A stretch of 64,000 nt of DNA from Kribbella caucasensis (GCF_004361855.1 NZ_SNWQ01000011.1:124001-188000), one strand, 5' to 3'; positions 23,443 through 32,767 are shown, counted from the stretch's first letter. Translations and numbers: made by a program. Notes: generated by a model not told the origin, from the sequence alone.

Positions 23443-24777
23443 ATGGGACGCTTCACGACGACCGCGGCGCTGGTACTGGCCGCTGCACTGATCCCAACGG
23501 CAGCGGCCGCGGCGGAGGATCCAACGACCCCTCCTGTCAGTACGCCGGCGCCGACGGAGTCGGCTACGCCTACGCCTACTCCAACGCCCACTCCTACTCC
23601 AACGCCGACTCCTGCTTTGCCTTCTGCTCTACCTTCCGCTGCTGAAGCGTTGGGTATTTCGCTGGCTCAGCCCGCGACTTCCTGGGAGGACCGGCCGTTG
23701 GTCTTCTCCGGCCAGCTCAGCAACGGTGCGGTGGACTGGTACATCTCGCTCTGGCAGGCGTTGCCGAGCGGCTGGACTCTGCGCGGCGCGACCAAGTCGA
23801 CGGCGGGTGGCGCGTACAAGATCAGCTACACGCCGACCACTCCGATCCGGACCACCTTCCGGACCGTGATCGGGCCCAAGTTCTACGGCGCACCCGCGAT
23901 GTCGCCGGCCGTCATCGGAACCGCGCAGGACCGCCGGATCGTGATCAACAAGCCGGCCGCGTCGTACATCACCCTGACCGGCGTCGCCGTCACCGGCTAC
24001 ACGGTCCCCGCGGAGCCCGGACTCGAGGTTGTTCTGCAGGACCTGCTCGGCAGCGGCAAGTGGCGCTGGCTGACCAGCGTCAAGGTTGATGCCAAGGGCA
24101 ACTTCCGGCTGCCGGTACCGGACAACTTCCCGTCCAGCCGGACGGTCCGGGTGGTCAGCCGCGGGGTGCCGTCGACCGCCGTCGAGGTGTCGCCGACGGC
24201 GTGGGTGGTGATCAAGGCCGGCCTGAATCCCAAGGTCTACGCGGTCTCCGCGAGCATGGTGCCGAAGACTTACCGCTCCGGCTGCCCGGTCGGTCCGTCG
24301 TCGCTGCGGCTGCTCACGATGAACTACTGGGGTTTCGACGGCCTGGTGCACAAGGGCGAGCTGATCCTCCGCGACGCAGCCGTGCAGAAGATGATCACCG
24401 TCTGGACCGCGAGCTTCAACGCGAAGTTCCCGATCCGGCGGATGCAGCGCGTCGACGTGTTCGGCGGCAGTGACATCCGGGCGATGGAGGCGGACAACAC
24501 CTCGGCCTTCAACTGCCGGCAGGTCACCGGCAACCCATACGCGTTGTCGCCGCACTCTTACGGCTACGCGATCGACATCAACACCGTGGAGAACCCGTAC
24601 CTCGCCGCGAACAACGTCTGGTACCCGAGCAACGGCCTGTCCTACCGGAATCGCTCCTGGATCCGCGCGGGGATGCTGTTCACCAACAGCACGCCGACCA
24701 AGTCCCTGGTAGGCCAGGGCTACTTCTGGGGCGCGAACTGGAGCAAGCCCGACTACCAGCACTTCCAGCCCAGATGA
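23443..24777 (+). CDS. Secreted M15-family D-Ala-D-Ala carboxypeptidase-like protein
   Basis: A 444-residue exported protein. A signal peptide (ending AAAAA-ED) is followed by a Thr-Pro linker (about 38-62), a beta-rich region and a C-terminal peptidase M15 (VanY-like) domain at about 290-444. Zinc ligands are the His and Asp of SPHSYGYAIDINTVENPY and the His of DYQHFQP. It should trim peptidoglycan stem peptides outside the membrane. ATG 23443 has GAGGGGAAG upstream. The next gene, a lipoprotein, overlaps its stop (ATGA). Two palindromes lie in its leader. Confidence 0.87.
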   Translation: MGRFTTTAALVLAAALIPTAAAAAEDPTTPPVSTPAPTESATPTPTPTPTPTPTPTPALPSALPSAAEALGISLAQPATSWEDRPLVFSGQLSNGAVDWYISLWQALPSGWTLRGATKSTAGGAYKISYTPTTPIRTTFRTVIGPKFYGAPAMSPAVIGTAQDRRIVINKPAASYITLTGVAVTGYTVPAEPGLEVVLQDLLGSGKWRWLTSVKVDAKGNFRLPVPDNFPSSRTVRVVSRGVPSTAVEVSPTAWVVIKAGLNPKVYAVSASMVPKTYRSGCPVGPSSLRLLTMNYWGFDGLVHKGELILRDAAVQKMITVWTASFNAKFPIRRMQRVDVFGGSDIRAMEADNTSAFNCRQVTGNPYALSPHSYGYAIDINTVENPYLAANNVWYPSNGLSYRNRSWIRAGMLFTNSTPTKSLVGQGYFWGANWSKPDYQHFQPR

Positions 24778-25553
24778 GAGTCGTTCTGGGTGTCGTCGCA
24801 GCGGCCGGGCTGCTCGTCGGCTGTAGCCCCGCCGCGGGTGACAAGGCTGCTGCGCCAACCAGCACGCCGATCCCGAGCACTGTGGGCGGGACTGTGCCGG
24901 TTCCGACGGTCACGCCCAGCACCGCGAAACCCACAGATGCTGCGCAAGCCCCGGACTTGCCGGAGCAGGCCACTGCACCTCCGCCTGTTACTGCTGGTCC
25001 GGTGTCGTCGGAGAACCTTCCGGCCGCGGACAAGTTGGGGAAGGGGTGGAAGTCGTACGTGGATCCAGGTGGGGCCGAGGAGGGGTTCCTGGGCAACCAG
25101 AGCTTCACCCGTCGGCGTGATGCGCATCAGGCCGCCTTTGAGGCTCTCCCGGTCGGCTGCGCTGGGCAGTTGCCGAAGGGGGCGCTCCCAGTCCCGCAGT
25201 ACGCGCTGCAGGCCTCTTACCGGACCGGTGCGGACGGACCTGCGACTGCTTTGCTCCTGCGGTTCTCTGATGCTGGGAAGGCGTCTGCGTACTACCGCGG
25301 CTACCAGGCCCGCATGTCTGCTTGTGGGAACACCGCGGACGCCCAGCTCGCCGTACGCGGGTTGTGGTCGGAGGAGACGGCCGCTGCTGCGGTACGCCGG
25401 TACGCCGGGGCCGAGTCGTTCGTGGAGGTGTCAGTGGTTCGGGGGACGACGGTCGCGCTGCTGGCGGCTGCGTCGGGCGAATCGGCTGACCCCGACGTGG
25501 GGTGGACGCGGACCGTCGTACCGGAGCTCCAAGCTGTGATCGATTCGCCGTAA
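24774..25553 (+). CDS. Lipoprotein of unknown function
   Basis: A 259-residue protein with a lipobox (LLVGC at residues 13-17), so it is anchored to the outer face of the membrane. A Pro/Thr-rich linker follows (about 25-80), then a globular domain whose two cysteines (VGCAGQL and SACGNTA) could pair. No family is recognised. The start overlaps the stop of the M15 peptidase, so a shared cell-wall role is likely. Confidence 0.83.
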   Translation: MRVVLGVVAAAGLLVGCSPAAGDKAAAPTSTPIPSTVGGTVPVPTVTPSTAKPTDAAQAPDLPEQATAPPPVTAGPVSSENLPAADKLGKGWKSYVDPGGAEEGFLGNQSFTRRRDAHQAAFEALPVGCAGQLPKGALPVPQYALQASYRTGADGPATALLLRFSDAGKASAYYRGYQARMSACGNTADAQLAVRGLWSEETAAAAVRRYAGAESFVEVSVVRGTTVALLAAASGESADPDVGWTRTVVPELQAVIDSP

Positions 25554-25584
25554 AGATGTACTACCTTTCAGTTTTTGTTCGACC

Positions 25585-25590
25585 TAGACT
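25585..25590 (+). promoter_or_regulatory. -10 box for a leaderless aldolase-lactone oxidase transcript
   Basis: TAGACT is followed by 6 nt and then the ATG at 25597. Confidence 0.55.
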
Positions 25591-25596
25591 CCGAAT

Positions 25597-26784
25597 ATGG
25601 GTGACTTCGACCGGTATGAGCGGCTGACGGCCGAGCTGGACCCGCCGTTCGCCGTGGTCGATCTGGCCGCTTTCCGGCGGAACGCGGCCGACCTGGTCCG
25701 GCGGGCTGCCGGCACGCCGATCCGGGTGGCGTCCAAGTCGGTGCGATGCCGTGCGCTGATCGCGGAAGCGCTCGAGCGGCCCGGGTTCCACGGGGTGATG
25801 GCCTATTCGTTGCCTGAGGCACTCTGGTTGGCGCGCAACGGCGTCGACGACATTCTGATGGGGTATCCGACCGTCCACCGTGCCGCCCTGCGGGAGCTGG
25901 CGCGGGACGCCGACGCGGCCGCGCGGATCACGTTGATGGTCGACGATGTCGAACACCTCGCTTATGTGAAGCGGGCTGCCGGTGGCGGCGAACGGATCCG
26001 GGTCTGCCTGGACGTGGACGCGTCGCTGCGGGTCTTCGGGCAGCACCTCGGCGTTCGGCGGTCGCCGCTGCGCACCCCGGCCCAAGTGGTCGAGCTGGCG
26101 CGCACGGTGGTCGCCGATGATGCGTTCGAACTGGTCGGGGTGATGTTCTACGAGGCGCAGATCGCCGGGCTGCCGGACACCTCGCCCGCGGTGCGCTGGG
26201 TGAAGCGGCGGTCTGCCGCCGAGCTGGCGGAGCGGCGTGGTGCGGTGGTCGACGCGGTCAAGCAGGTGGCGCCGCTGCGGTTGGTCAACAGTGGCGGGAC
26301 CGGCAGCGTCGAGATCAGCAGCGCCGACCGGGCCGTCACCGAGGTCACCGCCGGCTCGGGGCTCTACGGGCCGACCCTCTTCGACAAGTACGACATCTTC
26401 CAGCCGGAGCACGCGGTCGCCTACGCACTCGGCGTCGTACGGCGGCCGACGGCGCGGATCGCGACGACCTTCGGTGGTGGGTACGTCGCGTCGGGGCCGG
26501 CCAAGAAGTCGCGGCTGCCGTTGCCGTCCTGGCCGCTCGGGCTGAAGCTGCTCGGGACGGAAGGCGCGGGCGAAGTACAGACTCCGGTGCAGGGGGAGAA
26601 CGCGCGCGGGCTGAAGATCGGCGACCGGGTCTGGATGCGCTATGCCAAAGCGGGCGAGATGCTGGAAAGATTCGATCGGCTGTACGCGATCGACGGCGAC
26701 CTGGGCGGTGGCGTGGGGAAGGTATCTGGCACCGAGCTGACCGAGCTGCTCAGCTACCGCGGCGAAGGGAAGAACTTCGGATGA
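25597..26784 (+). CDS. D-threonine aldolase-like PLP enzyme (alanine racemase fold)
   Basis: A 395-residue fold-type III PLP enzyme. The N-terminal TIM barrel carries the PLP lysine in RVASKSVRCRALI, and the phosphate-binding Gly region is NSGGTGS. The C-terminal domain (GDRVWMRYAKAGEM) is of the D-threonine aldolase/D-serine dehydratase group, which usually binds a metal. It probably acts on a D-hydroxy amino acid. It is overlapped by a sugar-lactone oxidase gene (ATGA), a pairing that suggests one pathway. Confidence 0.82.
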   Translation: MGDFDRYERLTAELDPPFAVVDLAAFRRNAADLVRRAAGTPIRVASKSVRCRALIAEALERPGFHGVMAYSLPEALWLARNGVDDILMGYPTVHRAALRELARDADAAARITLMVDDVEHLAYVKRAAGGGERIRVCLDVDASLRVFGQHLGVRRSPLRTPAQVVELARTVVADDAFELVGVMFYEAQIAGLPDTSPAVRWVKRRSAAELAERRGAVVDAVKQVAPLRLVNSGGTGSVEISSADRAVTEVTAGSGLYGPTLFDKYDIFQPEHAVAYALGVVRRPTARIATTFGGGYVASGPAKKSRLPLPSWPLGLKLLGTEGAGEVQTPVQGENARGLKIGDRVWMRYAKAGEMLERFDRLYAIDGDLGGGVGKVSGTELTELLSYRGEGKNFG

Positions 26785-28082
26785 GCACCTGGCGGAACTG
26801 GGCTGGTACCGAGTCGGCGACCGGGGTGGAGGTGCTGCGGCCGTCGTCCACCGACGAGGTCGCGGCGATGGTGAAGGCGGCGACCGAGCAGGGCAAGCGG
26901 GTGAAGGCGGTCGGCGCCGGGCACTCGTTCACCGGCTGCTCGGTACCGGAGCGGGTGATGATCCGGCTGGACGGTCTGTCGTCGATCGTCTCCGCGGACA
27001 AGGCGTCCGGACGCGTGACCGTGGGCGCCGGGACCGGGCTGGGCAAGCTGAACGCCGGGCTCGCGTCGTTCGACCTGGCGATGCCGAACCTCGGCGACAT
27101 CGACAAGCAGACGATCGCCGGCGCGATCTCGACCGGCACGCACGGGACCGGCGCCAAGCTCGGCGGCCTGGCCACCCAGGTCGCCGGCCTCACGCTGGTC
27201 ACCGCCGACGGGTCGGTGCTGACCTGTTCCGCCGAGGAGAACGCGGATGTCTTCTCGGCGGCCCGGATCTCGGTTGGCGCGCTCGGCGTTATCACGTCGC
27301 TGACCTTGCAGTGCGTGCCCGCCTTCCTGTTGCGAGCGCAAGAGATGCCGTTGCCGCTGGGCGAGGTGCTCAGCGGGTTCGACCAACTTGCCGATGGCAA
27401 CGATCACTTCGAGTTCTACTGGTTCCCGCACACCGATCTCGCGCTGACCAAGCGGAACAACCGGGTGCCGCCCGGGATCGGCCCGTCACCAGTCGGCCGG
27501 TTGCGTGGCTGGGTGGACGACGAACTGCTGTCGAACAAGGTGTTCGAGCTGACGAACCGGTTGGCGGTCCGGCGCCCGTCACTGGTCCCGCGGATCAACC
27601 GGATCGCGTCCCGTGCGTTGTCCGCACGCGAGTACGTCGACACGTCGTACAAGGTCTTCTGCTCGGAGCGGAACGTGATCTTCCGCGAGACCGAGTACGC
27701 CGTACCGCGGGAGCGCGTGGTCGACGTACTGAATGAGCTGCGCGCGTGGATCGACCGGTCGGGTGAGCGGATCCCGTTCCCGGTCGAGGTCCGGGTCGCG
27801 GCGGCCGACGACATCTGGTTGTCCACCGCACACGGCCGGGACACGGCGTACATCGCCATCCACCAGTACCACCGCCTCGATCACAGCAGGTACTTCGCCG
27901 CCTTCGAGCAGATCGTGGCCCAGGTCAACGGCCGGCCGCACTGGGGGAAGATGCACAGGCTCACCGCCGACCAACTCCAAGCGCGGTACCCGCGCTTCGA
28001 CGACTTCCTCGCCGTCCGCGACCGCGTCGACCCCCAGCGCGCCTTCACCAACCCCTACACCCGCCAGGTCTTCGGCAGCTGA
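26781..28082 (+). CDS. FAD-linked D-arabinono-1,4-lactone oxidase family protein
   Basis: A 433-residue VAO-family flavoprotein. The FAD domain starts with VEVLRPSSTDEVA and contains VGAGHSFTGC, whose His is the residue that carries covalent FAD in relatives. The STGTHGTG loop follows. The C-terminal ALO domain ends with the conserved GRPHWGKMH motif. Likely substrates are aldonolactones or polyols. Its ATG overlaps the stop of the PLP enzyme. No signal peptide. Confidence 0.88.
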   Translation: MSTWRNWAGTESATGVEVLRPSSTDEVAAMVKAATEQGKRVKAVGAGHSFTGCSVPERVMIRLDGLSSIVSADKASGRVTVGAGTGLGKLNAGLASFDLAMPNLGDIDKQTIAGAISTGTHGTGAKLGGLATQVAGLTLVTADGSVLTCSAEENADVFSAARISVGALGVITSLTLQCVPAFLLRAQEMPLPLGEVLSGFDQLADGNDHFEFYWFPHTDLALTKRNNRVPPGIGPSPVGRLRGWVDDELLSNKVFELTNRLAVRRPSLVPRINRIASRALSAREYVDTSYKVFCSERNVIFRETEYAVPRERVVDVLNELRAWIDRSGERIPFPVEVRVAAADDIWLSTAHGRDTAYIAIHQYHRLDHSRYFAAFEQIVAQVNGRPHWGKMHRLTADQLQARYPRFDDFLAVRDRVDPQRAFTNPYTRQVFGS

Positions 28083-28102
28083 CCACTGTCGGTCTGGTGC
28101 CC

Positions 28103-28108
28103 TAGCCT
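28103..28108 (+). promoter_or_regulatory. -10 box for a leaderless PIG-L transcript
   Basis: TAGCCT is followed by 7 nt and then the ATG at 28116. Confidence 0.55.
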
Positions 28109-28115
28109 GCCTTTC

Positions 28116-28835
28116 ATGAATCCATCGCCGTTGGAAGCACTCCCCGAAGACTGGCAGAAGGCCCTGGCGGTCGTCGCGCACCCGGACGATCTGGAGTTCG
28201 GCGCCGCCGCCGCGATCGCGCGCTGGACCGCGCAGGGCAAGGAGGTCGTCTACTGCCTCCTCACCTCAGGGGAAGCCGGTATCGACGGCATCCCGCCAGC
28301 CGAATGTGGCCCGCTCCGGGAGGCCGAGCAGATCGAGTCGGCCCGGATCGTCGGCGTCAGCACGGTCGAGTTCCTCGGCCAGCCCGACGGCACCATCGAG
28401 TACGGCGTCCCGCTCCGCCAACTGATCGCCGAGGTGATCCGCCGGCACCGGCCAGAGATCGTCATCACCAACAACTTCCGTGACACCTGGGACGGCGACG
28501 TCGCGCTCAACCAGGCCGATCACATCAACACCGGCCGCGCCACCCTGGACGCCGTCCGCGACGCCGCGAACCGCTGGATCTTCCCCCACTCCGGCGACCG
28601 CTGGAACGGCGTACGCCAGGTCTGGGCCTCAGGTTCCCCCAACAGCCGCCACGCCGTCGACACCACGGACACCTTCGATCTAGGCGTCCAGTCCCTCCGC
28701 GCCCACGACGCCTACATCACCGGCCTCAACTGGCCCGACTTCGACGCGGGCGAATTCCTCGAAGGCTTCTCGCGCACCACCGGCACCCGCCTCAACACCA
28801 AATACGCCGCTCCCTTCGAGGTCTTCACCCCCTGA
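28116..28835 (+). CDS. PIG-L family deacetylase
   Basis: A zinc-dependent N-acetylglucosamine-type deacetylase of 239 residues, related to MshB and Mca. The metal motif AHPDDLEFG and the later His of QADHINTGR are intact. It lacks mycothiol-specific context, so the substrate may be another GlcNAc-type compound. It has its own leaderless promoter, 33 nt after the lactone oxidase gene, and ends 6 bp from the stop of the convergent next gene. Confidence 0.88.
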   Translation: MNPSPLEALPEDWQKALAVVAHPDDLEFGAAAAIARWTAQGKEVVYCLLTSGEAGIDGIPPAECGPLREAEQIESARIVGVSTVEFLGQPDGTIEYGVPLRQLIAEVIRRHRPEIVITNNFRDTWDGDVALNQADHINTGRATLDAVRDAANRWIFPHSGDRWNGVRQVWASGSPNSRHAVDTTDTFDLGVQSLRAHDAYITGLNWPDFDAGEFLEGFSRTTGTRLNTKYAAPFEVFTP

Positions 28836-28841
28836 GCACGT

Positions 28842-29252
28842 TCAGCCGCGCGGGAGGTCTCGTTCGGCCTGGAGGTGGGGTGGGTTGGGGAGGGGTTTGC
28901 GGGGTTCGCGGTCGCCGGCTGAGCCGGGGTCGGTGGGGCCGGGGCCGACCCAGGAGCGGACCAGGGTGCGGCCTTTGCGGGTGAGGCGGATCAGGTCGAT
29001 CTGCTGGACCTTGGTGGCCGGGATGCCGAGTTGGGCGAGGCTGCGGTTCGCCATCAGGGCGGCTTCGTCGGACTTGCGGGGGCTCAGTTTGTGCTGCAGG
29101 ACGATGGCGATGCGGCCGTCCGGCAGGTCCTCGACCCGCTGGAAGCGCATGCCCTTGTCCAGGCTGTGCGAGTTGAGGGCCAGGTCTAGGTAGTCGGCGG
29201 AGGTGAGCCGGTGGTCGAGCCGGGCGCGGGCGATGACTTCGTACTGGGCCAT
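28842..29252 (-). CDS. Hypothetical protein of 136 residues
   Basis: No family is recognised. From ATG 29252 the product starts AQYEVIARARLDHRLTSADYLDLAL, continues with an alpha/beta segment (RIAIVLQHKLSPRKSDEAALM) and ends in a Pro/Gly-rich tail. It is cytoplasmic. CATGAT lies 6 nt upstream on the reverse strand and may be a leaderless -10. The longer frame back to 29486 runs through the divergent gene and is rejected. Confidence 0.65.
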   Translation of the reverse strand: MAQYEVIARARLDHRLTSADYLDLALNSHSLDKGMRFQRVEDLPDGRIAIVLQHKLSPRKSDEAALMANRSLAQLGIPATKVQQIDLIRLTRKGRTLVRSWVGPGPTDPGSAGDREPRKPLPNPPHLQAERDLPRG

Positions 29253-29352
29253 GTCTCGATCATGCGTTGTCCGCCCGGTGTTTTCCAGAAATGCCCGCCG
29301 GACCTGCCAGACTCGTAAAGGCGGCGAGCAGGCCGAAGGAGGCGCAGGCACC

Positions 29353-29703
29353 GTGGGGCAGCGAGAAGTCGCCCAGGTCGAGACCTGGCAACCACCATGG
29401 TGGCTGCTGGTGTTCGGCCCGCTCTGCTGGCTCCTGGTCGTGGCGCTGGTGCTCCGGGAGCGTGGCTGGGTGCTCGCCCTGGTCACGTTGGTCCTGCTGG
29501 CGCCGATCGGGATGCCGCTACCGCCGTTGTTGCGGTGGGTCCGCCGTCATCGCCGGCTCGACGGCGCGTACGCCGGGCCGCCGGTCTTCGCCGCGGCCAT
29601 CCTGCTCACCGAACTCCCACTCTGGCTCTGCACCGCAACGGCGCTCACCGCGTTGCTGCTCGGCCTGCTGCTCACCACTGTTCGGGACCTTGCCCACGAA
29701 TAG
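29353..29703 (+). CDS. Small integral membrane protein
   Basis: A 116-residue protein with three predicted membrane helices (WWLLVFGPLCWLLVVALVL; WVLALVTLVLLAPIGMPL; FAAAILLTELPLWL onward) separated by Arg-rich loops. GTG 29353 has AAGGAGG 9 nt upstream. It is divergent from the 136-residue protein and convergent with the next gene (3 bp between stops). No family is recognised. Confidence 0.68.
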   Translation: MGQREVAQVETWQPPWWLLVFGPLCWLLVVALVLRERGWVLALVTLVLLAPIGMPLPPLLRWVRRHRRLDGAYAGPPVFAAAILLTELPLWLCTATALTALLLGLLLTTVRDLAHE

Positions 29704-29706
29704 TTG

Positions 29707-30243
29707 TCAGAGCTGGAGCACCTGGCTTGCATCGGCGTAGACGGCGGGGGAGGCCAGGGATTGCCAGCGGGGGATGAGCTCTTGGAGGTACGCGCGGAGT
29801 CTGGAGCCTACGGCGGGCGCATGGTCGAGGACGTCGAGCTCGTTGACGATGGTGAGGTCGATGAGGTCGCGGAGTTCTTCGGTGCTGAGCTCCTCCGACG
29901 TGCCCGTGAAGCGATCGGTGACGGTGCGGTGCTCGGCCAGATCACGCCAGCTGGTCTCGCGTTCGCAGGAACCGTAGCGATAGACGAGGAGCTCCGCCTC
30001 CGGGCCGATCACGGCCTCCAGGACCGGGCGCTCCTGCTGCCAGTCGAACAGATGGGTCGGGAAACCATCCGTCCCGTACGCCGCGTGCGCGAGGCCGGCG
30101 ATCACCAGGGTTTCGCTCGCGCCGAGCGACGTCAGCCGCTTGGCGACGCGGTGGAGGTGGACGTAGAGGGTCCCGCCGGCGTGGTCGAGTTCGTCGGCGC
30201 CACGTACCAGCAGCAGTGATCCCAGGTCTTGGAATGTGCCCAT
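29707..30243 (-). CDS. DUF6817-like protein
   Basis: A 178-residue protein resembling the DUF6817 family. Conserved-looking elements are LYVHLHRVAKRL, VIAGLAHAAYGTDGF and LFDWQQERPVLEAVIG, with a histidine spacing that recalls HD-type phosphohydrolases; catalytic activity is not established. ATG 30243 has GAAGGGGG 5 nt upstream. The 272-base stretch between this gene and 30516 contains the terminator hairpin below and nothing else I can recognise. Confidence 0.7.
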   Translation of the reverse strand: MGTFQDLGSLLLVRGADELDHAGGTLYVHLHRVAKRLTSLGASETLVIAGLAHAAYGTDGFPTHLFDWQQERPVLEAVIGPEAELLVYRYGSCERETSWRDLAEHRTVTDRFTGTSEELSTEELRDLIDLTIVNELDVLDHAPAVGSRLRAYLQELIPRWQSLASPAVYADASQVLQL

Positions 30244-30383
30244 CTGACCCCCTTCGGTAAGGAGCGGTCAGTCCCGCCCGGAGTACCCGGAAGGCAACAC
30301 CGTACGATGTCCGGCCCATCCGCGCCCAGGAACACGGCGTGCCGAGTTAGTCACATCGTTACCCAGACGCCAGCTGGATTTGA

Positions 30384-30419
30384 CGTGCTGGGCCCGGTCC
30401 GTGGGCCGGGCCCAGCACG
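30384..30419 (-). terminator. Strong hairpin, terminator of the DUF6319-like gene
   Basis: A perfect 14-bp GC-rich stem (CGTGCTGGGCCCGG with CCGGGCCCAGCACG) and an 8-nt loop, 97 nt after the stop at 30516 on the reverse strand. The T tract is weak. It also insulates the DUF6817-like gene downstream. Confidence 0.75.
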
Positions 30420-30515
30420 CTCCTCATGTCCTGAGGGCTCACCGGACGCCTGGTGGGCACCTCAGGGGACCACGGCCGGTGGCGGGGGAAGGCCGCTGCC
30501 GGCTGCGGGACTGGG

Positions 30516-30983
30516 TTAATCGGCGAGCTCGGCCAGCGCCTTGCGGGCTGCCTCCAGCTCGGCCTCCAGGGCGGCGACCTTCGCGGCCTGCTGCTCGCGG
30601 GCGGCCTCGATGACCTCGTCGATCGGCGTGGAGATGTCCTCGTGCAGCTCCTTGGCCGCTCGGGAGACGGCCGCGGCGGCCACGGCGAGGTTGCGCGCCA
30701 GGTAGGTACTGCCCTGCTTGAGCTCGGCGTGCCACTCGCCGTCGGCCGTGCCGGTGACGGTGAGGGTCAGCTCGAGGGTCTTGGTCTTCTTCGCCGCGGC
30801 CTTCTTGGCCGGCGCCTTCTTCGGCTTGGCCGCGGAGCTCTCGACGGCAGCGTCCTCGACGGCCGGCTCCTCGGCCCCGGTCTTGGCCTCGACCTCAGGG
30901 ACGGCAGGAGAAGAAACGAGCACGCCTTCAGGAGTGTCGTTGGCTTCGGTCTGCGGTTCTACTGCCAGAGTGTCTACAGTCAT
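30516..30983 (-). CDS. DUF6319-like Lys/Ala-rich protein
   Basis: A 155-residue protein in three parts: an acidic N-terminus, a basic KPKKAPAKKAAAKKTK stretch reminiscent of DNA-binding histone-like tails, and a C-terminal domain (LELTLTVTGTADGEWHAEL, then a long Ala/Glu helix likely to be a coiled coil). It resembles actinobacterial DUF6319 proteins; this is from memory and needs a profile search. A LexA-type box overlaps its promoter at 31045-31060, suggesting DNA-damage induction. No transmembrane segment. Confidence 0.75.
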   Translation of the reverse strand: MTVDTLAVEPQTEANDTPEGVLVSSPAVPEVEAKTGAEEPAVEDAAVESSAAKPKKAPAKKAAAKKTKTLELTLTVTGTADGEWHAELKQGSTYLARNLAVAAAAVSRAAKELHEDISTPIDEVIEAAREQQAAKVAALEAELEAARKALAELAD

Positions 30984-31040
30984 CGTTGCGGCGATTCCCT
31001 TCGGTGACATCGCCCGCCGCGGCGGGCTGGCGCTGAGACT

Positions 31041-31060
31041 GTATTAGAACACATGTTCGA
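31041..31060 (-). promoter_or_regulatory. LexA (SOS) box overlapping the promoter of the DUF6319-like gene
   Basis: TAGAACACATGTTCGA (31045-31060) matches the actinobacterial SOS consensus GAAC-N4-GTTC. On the reverse strand it runs straight into TAATAC (31046-31041), a good -10, 57 nt before the start codon at 30983. Binding of LexA here would block the promoter. Confidence 0.7.
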
Positions 31061-31109
31061 CCCCAGCGCCAAACCCGCCACTCGCCGCCCGCGACACTCC
31101 CAAGGACTG

Positions 31110-32549
31110 TCAGGCGGTGTGCTCCTTGCGGTCACCCGACCAGTCAAGGTGGTAGGCGCCCTCGCGGTCCACCCGGTGGTAGGTGTGCGCGCCGAACAGA
31201 TCCCGCAGCCCCTGGATCAGCGACGCCGGCAGCCGTTCCGCGCGCAGCCCGTCGTAGTACGCCAGTGCCGCCGCGAAACCAGGTGCCGGTACGCCGACCG
31301 ACGCGGCCGTCGCGACCACCCGGCGCCACGCCTCCTGGCCGTTCGCCACGGCCTCCTTGAAGTAGTCGTCAACGAGCAGCGAGGGCAGGTTCGCGTCCCG
31401 GTCGTACGCCTCCTTGATCCGGTCCAGGAAGCGCGCCCGGATGATGCACCCACCACGCCAGATCGTTGCCATCGCACCCAGGTCGATGTTCCAGCTGTAC
31501 TGCTCACTGGCGGCCCGGATCGCGTCGAACCCCTGCGCATACGCGACCAGCTTCGACGAGTACAACGCGTGCCGGACGTCCTCGATGAACGCGGCCCGAT
31601 CCACGTCCGCCTTCGCCTCCGAAGGCCCAGGCAGTACGCCGGCCGCGGCGCGGCGTCGTACGACGTCACCCGACAGCGAACGGGCGAACACGGCCTCGGC
31701 CATGCCGCTCACCGGGATGCCCAGGTCGAGCGCGACCTGCACGGTCCACCGGCCGGTGCCCTTCTGCTCGGCCTGGTCCAGGACCACGTCGACGAACGGC
31801 TGCCCGGTGGACTCGTCGACCTGGCTCAGCACCTCCGCGGTGATCTCGATCAGGAACGACTCCAGGTCGCCGGTGTTCCACTCGCGGAACACGTCGGCGA
31901 GCTCGGCCGGGCTGAGGTCGAGCACGTGCCGGAGCAGGTCGTACGCCTCGGCGATCAGTTGCATGTCGGCGTACTCGATGCCGTTGTGCAGCATCTTCAC
32001 GAAGTGGCCGGCGCCGTCCGGGCCGACGTGCACGCAGCAGGACTCGCCGCCGACGTGCGCGGCGATCTTGGTCAGCATCGGCTCGAGCGCGGCGTACGAC
32101 TCCGGCGAGCCGCCCGGCATGATGCTCGGGCCGTTCAACGCGCCCTCCTCGCCGCCGGAGACGCCCGCGCCGACGAAGTGCAGGCCCTTCTCCCGCAGCG
32201 CGTTCTCCCGCCGCCGGGTGTCGGCGAAGTGCGCGTTGCCGGCGTCCACGACGATGTCGCCCTGGTCGAGCAACGGCACCAGTTCGTCGATCACCGCGTC
32301 GGTCGGTTCGCCGGCCTTGACCATGATGATGATCCGGCGCGGCTGCTCGAGCGACGCGACCAGCGCGGGCAGGTCGGCGGCGGGGACGAACTCACCCTCG
32401 TGGCCGAACTCCTCGACCAGGGCGTCCGTCCGGGCCTGGGACCGGTTGTGGACGGCGACGCGGAAGCCGTTGCGCGCCAGGTTCCGGGCCAGGTTGCGGC
32501 CCATCACCGCAAGGCCGGTGACGGCGATCTGGGCTGGAGCTGAGCTCAT
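31110..32549 (-). CDS. gnd: 6-Phosphogluconate dehydrogenase, decarboxylating
   Basis: Oxidative pentose-phosphate enzyme making ribulose 5-phosphate and NADPH. At 479 residues it is the full-length form. Signatures: ITVTGLAVMGRNLARN (cofactor loop), GAGVSGGEEGALNGPSIMPGG, the KMLHNGIEYADMQLIAEAYDLL catalytic helix (quoted in part) and the C-terminal RDLFGAHTYHRVD. ATG 32549 follows an AGGAG ribosome binding site. It is transcribed alone. Confidence 0.95.
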   Translation of the reverse strand: MSSAPAQIAVTGLAVMGRNLARNLARNGFRVAVHNRSQARTDALVEEFGHEGEFVPAADLPALVASLEQPRRIIIMVKAGEPTDAVIDELVPLLDQGDIVVDAGNAHFADTRRRENALREKGLHFVGAGVSGGEEGALNGPSIMPGGSPESYAALEPMLTKIAAHVGGESCCVHVGPDGAGHFVKMLHNGIEYADMQLIAEAYDLLRHVLDLSPAELADVFREWNTGDLESFLIEITAEVLSQVDESTGQPFVDVVLDQAEQKGTGRWTVQVALDLGIPVSGMAEAVFARSLSGDVVRRRAAAGVLPGPSEAKADVDRAAFIEDVRHALYSSKLVAYAQGFDAIRAASEQYSWNIDLGAMATIWRGGCIIRARFLDRIKEAYDRDANLPSLLVDDYFKEAVANGQEAWRRVVATAASVGVPAPGFAAALAYYDGLRAERLPASLIQGLRDLFGAHTYHRVDREGAYHLDWSGDRKEHTA

Positions 32550-32767
32550 GGAATCTCCTGCTGATGAGGGCTGGAAAGTCTGACTGCCGGACCAGTCTGT
32601 CGCTCCGGGCGGCAAGACGGTCCATCGGGTAGCCAACCCGTGGACAACGGGTCCCATTCCGGCTCTCGGACGTACTGCGCACGCCCGCGCGATCTAGCAG
32701 AGCGTGTGCACGAAGTAAACGGCTTCGAGCTCTTCTCAAGCACCCGGCGCCAATGGTAGACATCTGA

